Assembly (NCBI RefSeq): GCF_000224065.1
Contig: NZ_AFWT01000006.1
Span: 123,825-187,824, forward strand
Reading direction: 5' to 3'
Source of the DNA: Thiorhodococcus drewsii AZ1
GTDB lineage: Bacteria; Pseudomonadota; Gammaproteobacteria; Chromatiales; Chromatiaceae
Length of the DNA stretch: 64,000 bases
Within the stretch, counting starts at the first letter, position 1; every line of letters begins with the position of its first letter. A program made the position numbers and the translations under genes. Under the pieces are notes generated by a model, which worked only from the letters and a program-made list of their open reading frames with translations, was not told the origin of the DNA and made no database searches. Below, piece after piece: positions 26,182 through 35,319 of the stretch.

Positions 26182-27214
26182 GCCAGCGCCAGATCAGATA
26201 GAGGTGGTCCTCGCCGACCCCAGGGACGTTGCGCCACATGCCCCAGCGCAGCTCGCTCTCGCCGATGACGTGGTTCGAGTTGGCCTCGGGGAGCGGATAG
26301 AACTGCGAGAGGCGGTACTGGGTCTTGGGCAGCATGAGAGCGAAAGGGGCCTCACAGAGGGCGGCATCGCCCACCGTCTGACGGGCGAGTCCACGCCGGT
26401 GCAGGGCCGCGAGCACCCGCGCGCTCGCCAGGCTCATCTCAGAGGGACGGCCGTTGAGCGTCGGAATGCGTCCGGTGAAGGGATAGAGCCCGCCCCAGGC
26501 ACCGGCACACCAGAAGAGGGTGTCGAGCGGTTGCTGCACCGTGGTCGCCGAGGCGGCATCGACCAGACAGGCGGCCTGGGCGATGGGATTGGCGACGAAG
26601 GCGGCCTCGGGATTGGTGAAGAAGGCCAACTCGTCGTTGTTCCAGGTCGGATCCAGCTCGGAGAGATAGAGGACGTCGAAGTCGGTCAGGTGATCGACGT
26701 TGCAGCGGTCCGGGAAGAACAGATCAAGGATCACCAGGACCGGGAAGGCGTAGTAGTGATAGTTGTAGAAGGCCTTGTCCGAGCCGTCGTACTCGGCCTG
26801 TCCAGGCGTGCCCAGGGTGCGAAAGCGGCCCAGATCGAGCCGGGCACCGCCGAGCGAGGGCATGCAGCCCGGTACACGGACCAACTCGACAATGCGGGCC
26901 GGCTCCCACATCCCGATCACCACACCTGGACTCGGTAGCCCAGCCGGATCGGTGCAGGCACAGAGGGCTTGATCGCTGGCACCGCTCGGCACGGATCCTC
27001 CCCCGATCGGCACCCCGGCGATGCGCAGCGGAAAGAGACAGCTCCAGCAGATGTCGGTGATGAGCTTGGGTCCGAGCAACTCGGCATCGGGGCAGACGGC
27101 GTTGCTCAGTCCCGGCCTGGCCTCCTCCTGGGCGCACACGGTCAGGGCCAGCGCGAGCAGTAAACCAACCAGCACGGCGGCCTGAAGGAAGCGGCAGCGC
27201 AGCATTCTGCGCAT
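26156..27214 (-). CDS. traU: TraU, conjugative pilus assembly / DNA transfer protein
   Basis: A 352-residue periplasmic protein with an N-terminal signal peptide (AAVLVGLLLALALTVCAQ). The ICWSCLFPLRIAGVP motif typical of TraU lies near residue 60, with several conserved cysteines and many tryptophans (FWCAGAWGGLYPFTG). I chose the ATG at 27214 because GGAGG lies 7 nt upstream. This places the start 5 nt after the TrbC-TraW stop codon start region, consistent with coupling. The 3' end overlaps traN by 26 bp. TraU is needed for DNA transfer in F-type systems. Confidence 0.88.
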   Translation of the reverse strand: MRRMLRCRFLQAAVLVGLLLALALTVCAQEEARPGLSNAVCPDAELLGPKLITDICWSCLFPLRIAGVPIGGGSVPSGASDQALCACTDPAGLPSPGVVIGMWEPARIVELVRVPGCMPSLGGARLDLGRFRTLGTPGQAEYDGSDKAFYNYHYYAFPVLVILDLFFPDRCNVDHLTDFDVLYLSELDPTWNNDELAFFTNPEAAFVANPIAQAACLVDAASATTVQQPLDTLFWCAGAWGGLYPFTGRIPTLNGRPSEMSLASARVLAALHRRGLARQTVGDAALCEAPFALMLPKTQYRLSQFYPLPEANSNHVIGESELRWGMWRNVPGVGEDHLYLIWRWHDCCLTWL

Positions 27215-27216
27215 CC

Positions 27217-28425
27217 TCAGCCCTCCGGCGGCCATTCCGACACCACCAGGACACCCTCGCGTGACTCGACCACGGCGGGCACTCGCTCGATCTGGAAGCG
27301 GCGCCGCACATCCGGGGTGAGAAGGTAGAGCGGATCCTGCAAAGCCGTCTGGACGTCACGGTAGCCACCCCACCCCGCCTCGCGATCCAGCCGGGTCGTC
27401 AGATAGAGCGGCAACCGCCCATCGGCACGACTCGCCGCTCCACGCCGCGCGACCTCGGCCACTTGACGTGGGTCGGTCGCATCAAAGATGAAGAGACGCT
27501 GACGGAACGGCATGATGGCGAGTGGATCGACGCGCTCGCCTGCGTGGATCGCGATGGTCCCGTCCGGGAGGGTCACATCGGCTTGAGTGACAAGGGTCAG
27601 GTTCAGACGTCGCTCACGGGGCATATCCGCCACCGGTAGCTCGGCAAACTCAGCCCGCTCCCAATAGCGCGCCAGTGCTGCTTCGCGCTGGGCGCTCCAG
27701 TCGATACCGGACAGACGCCGTTGCAGCTCAGCAATCAGATCCGGCTCGCTGACGACGACGGTGGGTCCGCGCACGCCCAAATCGCCGCGCCTGCCCTCCT
27801 CTACCTGCTCAAGGATCCAGTCCGGACGACTGATGCCGCTGACGCGGGCGACCTCTGCTCCCGCCCCATCGGTCACGATTAGCGTTGGAGCCAATTCGAC
27901 CGGCGGAGTCTGGAAAGGACGCGGATCGATCTCCACGCGCGGAACGGATCCGCTGTCGATGTCCTTGCACGCTTCACGCAGAAGGCCATGGATCTGGCGA
28001 ATGAAGGCACCCAGCGATTCACCGGGCGCCACGCCCCGAAAGACCACCCGCACCTCGGACCGTCCGGCCGCCTGCGCGAACAGCTCGCGCAGTTGAGTCT
28101 CACCCAAGGCACGCGAGGCCAGAATGGTGAGCGTCAGCCCACGGTCGCTTTGCCCTGTCGGCGATGCATCGGGAGCCAGAGGCATGACCCACGACGGAGC
28201 GGCGGACTCCAGGTTGCCCAACCGTCGCGACCAATCCGCGATCGTCCCCTTCTGGTCCGTCAGCCACGCCGGGCGCGGCGCCCTCAGCGCCTGCTCCTGG
28301 ACGCGCACCGCCTCATCGCGCAGGGAGGGCTCTGGAAGGCCCGAGTCCGCCAGAACCAACGCGCTCCCACTGCCGACGACGAGTCCCAGCACCGATGCCG
28401 TCATCAAGCATTCAGAACACCGCAT
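27217..28425 (-). CDS. traW: TrbC-TraW fusion, F-type pilus assembly protein
   Basis: A 402-residue exported protein with two known parts. Residues about 95-190 are TrbC-like (LTILASRALGETQLRELFAQ, then VEIDPRPFQ and VELAPTLIV). The C-terminal ~200 residues are TraW (ARYWERAEFAEL, LPLYLTTRLDREAGW, LLTPDVRRRFQIERVPAVV). TrbC and TraW interact in the F plasmid; here and in SXT-like elements they are joined. An N-terminal hydrophobic segment acts as a signal peptide. The ATG at 28425 lies inside the end of the peptidase gene, so it is coupled. An in-frame ATG at 28404 is a possible alternative. Confidence 0.83.
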   Translation of the reverse strand: MRCSECLMTASVLGLVVGSGSALVLADSGLPEPSLRDEAVRVQEQALRAPRPAWLTDQKGTIADWSRRLGNLESAAPSWVMPLAPDASPTGQSDRGLTLTILASRALGETQLRELFAQAAGRSEVRVVFRGVAPGESLGAFIRQIHGLLREACKDIDSGSVPRVEIDPRPFQTPPVELAPTLIVTDGAGAEVARVSGISRPDWILEQVEEGRRGDLGVRGPTVVVSEPDLIAELQRRLSGIDWSAQREAALARYWERAEFAELPVADMPRERRLNLTLVTQADVTLPDGTIAIHAGERVDPLAIMPFRQRLFIFDATDPRQVAEVARRGAASRADGRLPLYLTTRLDREAGWGGYRDVQTALQDPLYLLTPDVRRRFQIERVPAVVESREGVLVVSEWPPEG

Positions 28426-28984
28426 ACGCCTTCCCCACCACCTGAGCCTGCGGCAGAAAGCCCCAATAACGCGAGTCAAAGCTGTCCGCCGTCTCGCCAA
28501 GCATCCAGAAATGCTCGACCGGCACCCGCTCGTGGCGCATGAAGGTGGCAGAGTCCTGCTTCAGGGTCGCCGCCAGGGCCAGTCCGTCAGCCATGCGCAT
28601 CCCGTTGATCCAGGTGTGCTCGGGATCGACCGTCACCCAGTCTCCCGGCACTCCCGCCGCATGTTTGATCAGCAGTTGGCCGTCCCGGAACCAGGGCGCG
28701 AGACCCTGGGCGCGAAAGGCCACCAGATCGCCCTGAGCGATGTCCTCCGGCCCCTGCCAGGTATCGACCAGGAACACCCGGTACGGGGCCAGACTGACCC
28801 GTGCCTGGGTGTCGATGCCGAGGCGATAGCGTGCACTCCCGTAGAACGCGATGGCCAAGAGCACGAGCAGCAGGACAGACCACAGCCAGAGGAATCGCCG
28901 CGAGCGCCGCCGGAGCGGCAGACGCGCGGCCCGCGTCCCGAAGAGTGCGCGCCGTCTCCGATTGAGCGACTCAATCCGTCGCAT
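28412..28984 (-). CDS. S26-family conjugative signal peptidase (TraF/TrhF type)
   Basis: A 190-residue membrane protein. After a basic N-terminus comes one transmembrane helix (FLWLWSVLLLVLLAIAFYGS, about 31-50), then a periplasmic S26 peptidase domain. The likely serine is S64 (ARVSLAPYRVFLVD), and the general-base lysine is K107 in LLIKHAAGVPGD. The later GETADSFDSRYWGF box matches the family's GDNSxxSxDSRxxG region. It probably matures pilin or another exported transfer protein. It overlaps both neighbours. Confidence 0.85.
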   Translation of the reverse strand: MRRIESLNRRRRALFGTRAARLPLRRRSRRFLWLWSVLLLVLLAIAFYGSARYRLGIDTQARVSLAPYRVFLVDTWQGPEDIAQGDLVAFRAQGLAPWFRDGQLLIKHAAGVPGDWVTVDPEHTWINGMRMADGLALAATLKQDSATFMRHERVPVEHFWMLGETADSFDSRYWGFLPQAQVVGKAYAVF

Positions 28985-29318
28985 GCCGCACCTCCCGCTC
29001 CGTCAGGATCAGACCCGCCGGCGCTGCCAGGACAGCCTGGCGGTCCAGGACCAGGAGCCCCTGACCAGCCAGCCGCTCAGCGGTCGTGCGGTAGTCGTCC
29101 AAGAGTGTCTTCAGCCGTGCAGGATCGGATTCGCGCGCGGCACCAGTCAGGTCGAGCACCACGATCGGCGGACGCACGGCGAGCGTCATGTCCAGCTGCC
29201 GCTGCATCCAAACCAGCCCGGCAACAGTGACAGCCGCCGACAGTAGAAGCGCGAGCAGGATCGACGATCCGCCATGGTGCTCGAACATGCTCTGCGGTGC
29301 AGCGTGGATCTCAGCCAT
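28971..29318 (-). CDS. trbI: TrbI-like F-type transfer protein
   Basis: A 115-residue protein with one N-terminal transmembrane helix (SSILLALLLSAAVTVAGLVW) and a small periplasmic part starting IVVLDLTGAARESD, the layout of F-type TrbI (not VirB10-type TrbI). Its position just after traC and before the peptidase/TraW genes fits. It overlaps traC by 8 bp and the peptidase gene by 14 bp. Role in the F plasmid: pilus outgrowth/retraction control. Confidence 0.72.
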   Translation of the reverse strand: MAEIHAAPQSMFEHHGGSSILLALLLSAAVTVAGLVWMQRQLDMTLAVRPPIVVLDLTGAARESDPARLKTLLDDYRTTAERLAGQGLLVLDRQAVLAAPAGLILTEREVRHATD

Positions 29319-31707
29319 GCCCCCGCTCCTTCAGCAGCCGCAGAATCGCCTCGCTCACCGACAGCCCCTGACGACGCAAGACATCGAGCGCCGCCACGTC
29401 GCGCGGATGGGTCGAATAGAGCAACTGGCGGAAGGGGTCCACCACCAGCCGGCCGATCCCGGCTCCGCTGTCGCACACCGCCATGATCTCGGAATAGGCG
29501 CCCGGCAGGGTATGGACGGTCTTCAGAAGCTCCGCCCCCGCCTCGGTCAAGGGCAGGCGCTTGGCCTCGCGCAGCTGATCGATCGCCTGCGCCGGCTGGG
29601 CGAGCAGGAAGGTGTGGGCCGAATTCTCGGCGATCGCCCGTCCGGTGGGATTGGCATAGAGGTCGTTAAGCGACTGGGTGACGGTCACCGCCGCGCCACG
29701 GTACTTGCGAAAGCGCCGGTAGCCGGTCTCGATGAAGCGGGCGACATCGCCTTGCGTGAGCAGATCCCATGCCTCGTCGATGATGACGAGCTTGGGCTGC
29801 TCGCGCTCGCCCAGATACATGGCCTGCTGGATCTGATAGATCAGCTGCAGCAGCACCACCTGCTGGAGATGCTTGCGGCCCTTGAGCTCCTCGAGCTCGA
29901 GCACGACGAAGGGCGCGGTGAACTGGATGCTGTTGGGTCCGTTGAAGAAGCGTCCGTACTCGCCCTGGCTGGTGAAGGGATAGAGCTGGGTGCTCAGATC
30001 GCGGACCCGATCGTCCGTCTCGGCGGACAGGGCCTTGGCCACCGCGTCGATGGTCATCTCGTCCCCGCGCGCGTCCCAGACCTGCTTGAGGATGCGCTTG
30101 AGCCCGGAGAGCCGGTAATCGCCCAGCGGCTCCGAGGGCGCGAGCATGGTCGCCAGCAGGGTGGCGATCATATCGGCCTCCTCCTCCCAGTGCCGGACCA
30201 GCTGGAAGGGATTGAGACAGATCGAGGCATCCCGGGTGAAGGCCAGGAACTGACCCTCGAGGGCCTCGCACAGCTTCTCGTAGGAGCGTCCGACGTCGAT
30301 CACCCAGCAGCGCCCACCGACGGACAGGGTGGTGGAGATCAGCTCGTTGGTCAGGAACGACTTGCCCGAGCCCGACTGAGCGGCGATGCAGGCGTTGTAG
30401 TTGGAGGCCGAGTCGAACAGCGACAGATTCATCAGCTGTCCGCCCCGACTGATCAGGTTGAAGACCGGGGTTCCGGTCCCTTTCCAGTCGCCATGCACCG
30501 GCATTAGATTGACCGCATGGGTGGCGGACAGGGTGCGATAGCGCTGCATGTCGCGAATGGCGCCGCGATCGACGCCGAAGGGCAGACAGTTCAAGAACAG
30601 CGGCAGGGTGAAAAAGCGATCGCTCACCACCTGGAAGCCCAGCTCGCGCCAGTAGGTGCGCAGGTTCGAGGCTGCGGCTGTCGCCTCATCGCGATGGGAG
30701 AACAACACCAACCCCAGATAGGCGCGCACCGGCCGGTCCCCGGCATCAAGACGTTCGAACAGCACCCGAAAGCCCCGTGCCCGCTCCCCGAGCCGTGGCA
30801 GATACATCGCGACCGGTCCCGCCGCCATCTTGGTCGCCCACTGGCTCTGCGCCTGCAGCACCGCGCGGGTTGCCTCGGGCTCGGGGAAGTGCAGATTCAG
30901 ACAGACCAGCAGGTTGTGGGGAATGCCGCGGGTCCCGGAGAAGGGATCGCTGAGATACCTTCCGGCCAGCCCAAAGGGCAGCCGGTCCGGATAGCGCTTC
31001 ACCGACAGGGTCTGGATACGGCAGTCACCAAGGGTCAGTCCCCGGCTGTCGACCGTGAGCGCCTGATCGCTGTCGAGGAACTGCTCGCGAATGATCCGAC
31101 TCGGATCCACCTCGGGGCGCACCCGCTCGCGCCAGGTCGCCTCGCGCCCCCAGTTGAGCAGCGTATTCATCAACCGCACATGATCGGCCGCACTCAGCGC
31201 ACGCGGCTGTAGCCCCACGGTCGTCAGCACCTGCTCGGTGCTCGCGCGCAGATCGACGGCCGCCTGATGCTCATGGGTGGTGGGCAAGGCACCCGCCAGG
31301 GGGATCTTCACGGTCACCAGCACCTGAACATCGCGCACGCGGGTCTCGGACTGGCGTAGCAGCGGTGTGGTGACGCCCGTCTCCAAGAAGGCGGCGCGCT
31401 CGGCCGTCGCTTGCCTCAGCAGGGGTTGGCGCAGGTCCGTGCGCAAGGCATTCATCACCGCCAGCGGTCCGGCGATATCGGGCGAGGCCCAGAGCATCAC
31501 CTGGATCAGGGTGTCCTTGGGCCATTCCTGATTGACGAAGGCGGTGAGCCGGTCGGCCTGGCCCGGGTCGGCACCGGCCATGGGCCCGCAGCGCCAGGCG
31601 AAGCCGAGGCTCTGATCGTCCAGAAGAAAGATCCCCTGCTCGGGCTCACAGGCCAGGACCGAAAAGAGCTGTGAGGCGCGCTCGCCCTGGAAGTAACGTT
31701 CTTTCAT
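29311..31707 (-). CDS. traC: TraC, VirB4-like conjugation ATPase
   Basis: A 798-residue cytoplasmic ATPase that powers pilus assembly. The P-loop AAQSGSGKSFLTNEL lies near residue 445, and the Walker B LVIIDEAWDLL near 640 is followed by YRKYRGAAVTVTQSLND. The N-terminal half has the TraC-type FQGERASQLFSVL and QSLGFAWRCGP segments. Length fits the family (about 800). The start overlaps the stop of the upstream PLMP-domain gene (ATGA). Confidence 0.95.
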   Translation of the reverse strand: MKERYFQGERASQLFSVLACEPEQGIFLLDDQSLGFAWRCGPMAGADPGQADRLTAFVNQEWPKDTLIQVMLWASPDIAGPLAVMNALRTDLRQPLLRQATAERAAFLETGVTTPLLRQSETRVRDVQVLVTVKIPLAGALPTTHEHQAAVDLRASTEQVLTTVGLQPRALSAADHVRLMNTLLNWGREATWRERVRPEVDPSRIIREQFLDSDQALTVDSRGLTLGDCRIQTLSVKRYPDRLPFGLAGRYLSDPFSGTRGIPHNLLVCLNLHFPEPEATRAVLQAQSQWATKMAAGPVAMYLPRLGERARGFRVLFERLDAGDRPVRAYLGLVLFSHRDEATAAASNLRTYWRELGFQVVSDRFFTLPLFLNCLPFGVDRGAIRDMQRYRTLSATHAVNLMPVHGDWKGTGTPVFNLISRGGQLMNLSLFDSASNYNACIAAQSGSGKSFLTNELISTTLSVGGRCWVIDVGRSYEKLCEALEGQFLAFTRDASICLNPFQLVRHWEEEADMIATLLATMLAPSEPLGDYRLSGLKRILKQVWDARGDEMTIDAVAKALSAETDDRVRDLSTQLYPFTSQGEYGRFFNGPNSIQFTAPFVVLELEELKGRKHLQQVVLLQLIYQIQQAMYLGEREQPKLVIIDEAWDLLTQGDVARFIETGYRRFRKYRGAAVTVTQSLNDLYANPTGRAIAENSAHTFLLAQPAQAIDQLREAKRLPLTEAGAELLKTVHTLPGAYSEIMAVCDSGAGIGRLVVDPFRQLLYSTHPRDVAALDVLRRQGLSVSEAILRLLKERGHG

Positions 31708-32063
31708 TGGACGGCGTCCTCCCGATCCATTTCCGGATCCGTCATAGCGTCAGGCCGAGGGGACGCGACGGCCCGCACGAGCTGGAGTACGGGCGGCTGA
31801 ACCGACACCAGATGCGCCTGACCCCGGCGGATCAGCTGCCGCGCCCGCGCCGGATGGCAGGGATTGAGCAGGACGCGGTTGGCGTCGCACACCAGCACGC
31901 GTGCACGTCCCTGAACCGAGGCCAGCGCACGCTCGAGCGTCTGGTCGCGGGCCTGGACGGGCAACCGGATGAAGGATTGGAACAGCGCCCGCGGCACCGA
32001 CAGATAGTGTCGCTGGTCAGTGAAGGGGCGAAGACGGAGCATGACGTGGTGTCGATGCGGCAT
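31704..32063 (-). CDS. Small PLMP/RRXRR-domain protein inside the tra operon
   Basis: A 119-residue protein. Residues about 55-98 (VLVCDANRVLLNPCHPARAR, then QLIRRGQAHLV and LQLVR) match the layout of the RRXRR/PLMP domain that opens IscB-type nucleases (usual pattern: VxDxxxxPLMPCHPxRARxLLxxGxAxV). No RuvC or HNH domain follows. The N-terminus is basic and His/Arg rich (PHRHHVMLRLRPF). It sits between traA and traC and its stop overlaps the traC start, so it is coupled to traC. I know of no assigned role; nucleic-acid binding or guide-RNA binding during transfer is speculation. Confidence 0.7.
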   Translation of the reverse strand: MPHRHHVMLRLRPFTDQRHYLSVPRALFQSFIRLPVQARDQTLERALASVQGRARVLVCDANRVLLNPCHPARARQLIRRGQAHLVSVQPPVLQLVRAVASPRPDAMTDPEMDREDAVQ

Positions 32064-32194
32064 GAGCGCGACTCGCTATCAACGCCCGATCGGGCAACCG
32101 GGCATCGCGAAGAGGGAGGGCCGTTGCCGGCCCGGTCTCGGCCTGGGAGGCCGGTGACGCATGGTCACAGGAGCGTGCGACGCCTAAACCTGGC

Positions 32195-32521
32195 TCAAGG
32201 CACGGCCACCACCAGCGGCAGGGTCGCGCCGTACATGTTGTCGATCACGCCGGGGGCGACCAGCATGCCAACCCCAGCGGCCACGCCGACCACGAAGCCC
32301 ATGATCGACTGGCGCATGACGCCGGCGACCAGGCCGACGAGGATGAAGGCGATGGCGATGACCTTGCCGAGGAAGCCGGTCATCCAGCCCTGCAGCAGGG
32401 TGTAGATCTCCTCGAACTCGCTGCCGTCGAGACTGCTGTCGGTGCCAGCCAGCGCAAGCAGTGGCAGGAAGGCAGTGCCGAGGATCAGGATCCAGCCGGC
32501 GGTTTTGGTGATGTGATTCAT
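32195..32521 (-). CDS. traA: TraA-like conjugative pilin precursor
   Basis: A 108-residue pilin precursor with a leader ending near LPLLALAG and two hydrophobic segments in the mature part (GKVIAIAFILVGLVAGVM and SIMGFVVGVAAGVGMLVAPG) separated by a short polar loop, as in F-type pilins. The ATG at 32521 overlaps the end of traV (ATGA); the longer open frame upstream is inside traV and was dropped. A 131-bp gap with GC-rich inverted repeats follows before the PLMP gene, a plausible place for partial termination to boost pilin mRNA. Confidence 0.85.
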   Translation of the reverse strand: MNHITKTAGWILILGTAFLPLLALAGTDSSLDGSEFEEIYTLLQGWMTGFLGKVIAIAFILVGLVAGVMRQSIMGFVVGVAAGVGMLVAPGVIDNMYGATLPLVVAVP

Positions 32522-33186
32522 GGTTGACTCCGTGGGGTCGGGGTGGAACGAACGGCGCTCTGCAGCGGACGCAGCAGGGCGTTGGAGAAGCGCGCCGGCC
32601 CCTCGGCCAGGGTCCAGGTGCGGGGCACGATCTCGGTGTAGACGTAGCCGCTGGCGTGCAGGTCGCCGCGATCGTCCTCCCAGGGCGCGAGCCAGATGCG
32701 CATCACCTGAGCGGGCAGACGCAACGGGAGCGGATCGGTGGAGCGCGGCAGCAGCAGGTCCTCGTCGGCGAGGTAGGGCAGCGGCTCCAGTGGGGCATCG
32801 AGACGCGGAGGGGCATCCAGGTCTGGCAGGTCCAGATCGGGCGGTGTCTGACCCTTGTGGTCGGAGCGCGCGCGGGGCTCGGAGTCGGCCTCGCCGGTGA
32901 AACGGTCGAGGGAGGTGGGTTCTGACACCAGGGGATCGGATCGACCCGCCTTTGCGTCGGATCGTACTTGCCAATCCGTCTCCCTGCCCTCGTCGTCTGA
33001 CAAGCCCTGGATCGGCTCACTCGATTCGGTGAGCGCATAGACCGACGAGGTCGGCAGGCACATCGGATGACTGGGGTGTCCCTGACAGCTGAAGCGGCCT
33101 TTCCCCAAGGCGAGCGAGCCACAGCCGCTGGTCGTGCTGGCGGTGAGCAGCGCGCCGATCAGTAGGAGTAGAGAGCGCCTGTTCAT
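32518..33186 (-). CDS. traV: TraV outer-membrane lipoprotein
   Basis: A 222-residue lipoprotein with signal peptide and lipobox ending at C22 (TASTTSGC). The mature protein has the TraV-type FSCQGHPSHPMCLPTSSVY pattern, a long acidic linker, and a C-terminal VMRIWLAPWEDDRGDLHASG domain. TraV with TraK and TraB makes the F-type core complex. It overlaps both neighbours by 4 bp. Confidence 0.9.
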   Translation of the reverse strand: MNRRSLLLLIGALLTASTTSGCGSLALGKGRFSCQGHPSHPMCLPTSSVYALTESSEPIQGLSDDEGRETDWQVRSDAKAGRSDPLVSEPTSLDRFTGEADSEPRARSDHKGQTPPDLDLPDLDAPPRLDAPLEPLPYLADEDLLLPRSTDPLPLRLPAQVMRIWLAPWEDDRGDLHASGYVYTEIVPRTWTLAEGPARFSNALLRPLQSAVRSTPTPRSQP

Positions 33187-33956
33187 GCCCCCTCCTCCCC
33201 CGCAAGCCAGGCGCTCAGATCGGCTGGCGCCCCGGACTGCAGCCGTCCGTCCGGGGCGATCAGGAATGGCACGCGCTCGATGCCGAGCAGATGGGCCGTC
33301 ACCAGGGCACGCTGGATCGCCCCCTGGCCGCAGCTGCCAGTCGCGGCTGGTAGGCGATCGGTGCGATGCTCCAGCAGCGCCGCCAATGCTCCAGGACGAT
33401 CGGTCTCGGCCAGACAGTTGAGTGCCAGCGCCTCCTGTTGCGAACCCTGGCTCAGCACCGGCAGAGGGATGAGCCGGAAGCGATAGGTCTTGAGGGTGGC
33501 CTCCGGCACTGTCTTGAGACGATCAAGCAGCGCCGCACACTGCGGACAGCGCGGGTCGACGAACACCAGCACCTCGGCCTCGCCCGTTCCCAGGTCGAGC
33601 GCACCCAGATCCTCGCCGGCGAGCTTCAGACGCGAGCGGTCGATACGCTGCATCAGCCGCTCGGCCTCGGCCAGCGAGGTCAGGCGCATCCCGTGCCACA
33701 GATCGAAGCCGGGACCGAGGAAGGCATAGCGTCCGTTGGCCGAGACGAAGAAGACCTGCTCGCCCGACTGCACCATCTGCACCCCAGACACCGGCAGACG
33801 ACGCATGCCGCCGATGCCCTGCATCAGGCTGGCGAGGTCGCTGGGTTGAGCATCGGTTGGAGCGGACTCGGCCAGAACCGGTCCCAGCGGCAGACTCAGG
33901 GTCAAGGTCAGCAGCAGACGCCGCGTCGTGGTCGGTGGTGAATCGGGAAGACACAT
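33183..33956 (-). CDS. DsbC-like periplasmic thiol isomerase
   Basis: A 257-residue exported thioredoxin-fold protein with the redox motif CPQC at 137-140 (VFVDPRCPQCAALL) and a cis-Pro loop VPFLIAPDGR. The N-terminal ~110 residues correspond to the DsbC dimerisation domain. F/SXT-like transfer operons often include such a gene; likely clients are the cysteine-rich TraU and TraN. It overlaps traV by 4 bp. Confidence 0.88.
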   Translation of the reverse strand: MCLPDSPPTTTRRLLLTLTLSLPLGPVLAESAPTDAQPSDLASLMQGIGGMRRLPVSGVQMVQSGEQVFFVSANGRYAFLGPGFDLWHGMRLTSLAEAERLMQRIDRSRLKLAGEDLGALDLGTGEAEVLVFVDPRCPQCAALLDRLKTVPEATLKTYRFRLIPLPVLSQGSQQEALALNCLAETDRPGALAALLEHRTDRLPAATGSCGQGAIQRALVTAHLLGIERVPFLIAPDGRLQSGAPADLSAWLAGEEGA

Positions 33957-33999
33957 GGCTTCGGCTCCTTGAATCAGGCGTGGTGGGATGTGACCGGCA

Positions 34000-35319
34000 T
34001 CAGCGCCGCCGGCCGCGTGGGGCGCGCAGCTGCAGGCTTGCGCCGCGATTGAGGATCAGCTCGATGGGTCGACCGGCATCGATCTCGATCACGGGAAAGA
34101 TCTCCTCGGCCATGTCGAGGTAATACTGGGCGAGCCGGTCGAGGGTCTTGCCGGTGCCGCTGACGGCGGCGGCCTGCAGCGAATCCCCGGAGAGCAGGTC
34201 CTGGTACTGGACCTGTCCATCCGAGCGGGTGCTGAGGACCGACACCGGAGTCTTGTTGAACACCTGCGCCACGCCCTCAAGGAAGGCGACCTGCAGGGCC
34301 TGAGCGATGACCTGACCCTGCTTGGACACGAGACGCCCGCGCAGCCCGACCTTGCCGTCTTCGCCGACGGCATAGCCGTCGAGCGGCACCTCGATCACGC
34401 CGCCGTCGCGACGCACGCAGGTCACCGTCTCGGTGCGCAGGAAGGCGCGCTCGCTGGAGAGTTCACCGAAGCCGGCGACCAGCACGAAGCACTCGCGCAC
34501 GTCGGAGCGGAAGCGGTTGGGCAGGATGGCCGCATGCTTGAGACGCACCAGGGCCGGATAGGGGTCGCGCCGGGCCTGCACCCCGGTCGGGGCGTCCATG
34601 CCGGAGAGCAGCACGCCGCGCAGGATCGATCCGGCGGGGATCATGACCTGCTCGGTGGCGGGGTCCGACGTCGTCGCCATAGCAGCCTTAGCGGTCTCAT
34701 CCTTGGCTTGCGGCTCCTGAGCCACGACCCGGATCGTCAGGGGTGCCGTCCGCGACCGGCTGGAGGCACGGTTGGGTGTCAGCGCCTTCAGGCCACCCGT
34801 GCCATCGGTCGCTGGGGCAAAGAGGGCCGGATCGTCCAGAGCCGGCGGACTCGACGGCGGCGATTCGGTGGCGGTCTCGGTTCGCTCAGGGCGCTGCGGC
34901 TTGGTCGCGGATGCGGCCCGACTGACCGCCATTTCCGCCTTGAGCACGGCAATCTGTCGCTGTAGATCCTGGAACTGTGTCTCCTGGGCCTCGCGCAGTG
35001 CGGCCACCTCGCGATCGACCGCATGCGTCTCACGGGCGTCCTGTCTGGCGATCGCCCCGGTGGCGGCCGCGAGTTGCTGCTCCAACCGTTCCAGCCGGCG
35101 CGCGAGGCCGTCGATACCGAGCGCGCGTGGATCCACATCGGTCAATAGGGTGCGTGTGAGCTGCTCACGCGCCCGCTGCTCACGTACCGCGCGCGGCTCG
35201 GGTTGGCCGAAGGCCAGGACCAGGATCGCGGCGATCCCCCCGAGCACGCCGGTGATCACCAGACCCCGGCGCAGATTGGGCGACAGCCGCCCCCAGGTAG
35301 AATCGATCGAGAGCGGCAT
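34000..35319 (-). CDS. traB: TraB, VirB10-like core complex protein
   Basis: A 439-residue inner-membrane protein with one TM helix at about 18-36 (VITGVLGGIAAILVLAFG). A coiled coil follows (about 65-130), then a Pro/Ser-rich linker, then a C-terminal TraB/VirB10 beta-barrel-type domain (VMIPAGSILRGVLLSGMDAP, FRSDVRECFVLVAGFGELSS). The last residues RGASLQLRAPRGRRR are basic. It spans the envelope and connects TraK/TraV with the inner membrane. It directly follows traK with no gap. Confidence 0.93.
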   Translation of the reverse strand: MPLSIDSTWGRLSPNLRRGLVITGVLGGIAAILVLAFGQPEPRAVREQRAREQLTRTLLTDVDPRALGIDGLARRLERLEQQLAAATGAIARQDARETHAVDREVAALREAQETQFQDLQRQIAVLKAEMAVSRAASATKPQRPERTETATESPPSSPPALDDPALFAPATDGTGGLKALTPNRASSRSRTAPLTIRVVAQEPQAKDETAKAAMATTSDPATEQVMIPAGSILRGVLLSGMDAPTGVQARRDPYPALVRLKHAAILPNRFRSDVRECFVLVAGFGELSSERAFLRTETVTCVRRDGGVIEVPLDGYAVGEDGKVGLRGRLVSKQGQVIAQALQVAFLEGVAQVFNKTPVSVLSTRSDGQVQYQDLLSGDSLQAAAVSGTGKTLDRLAQYYLDMAEEIFPVIEIDAGRPIELILNRGASLQLRAPRGRRR

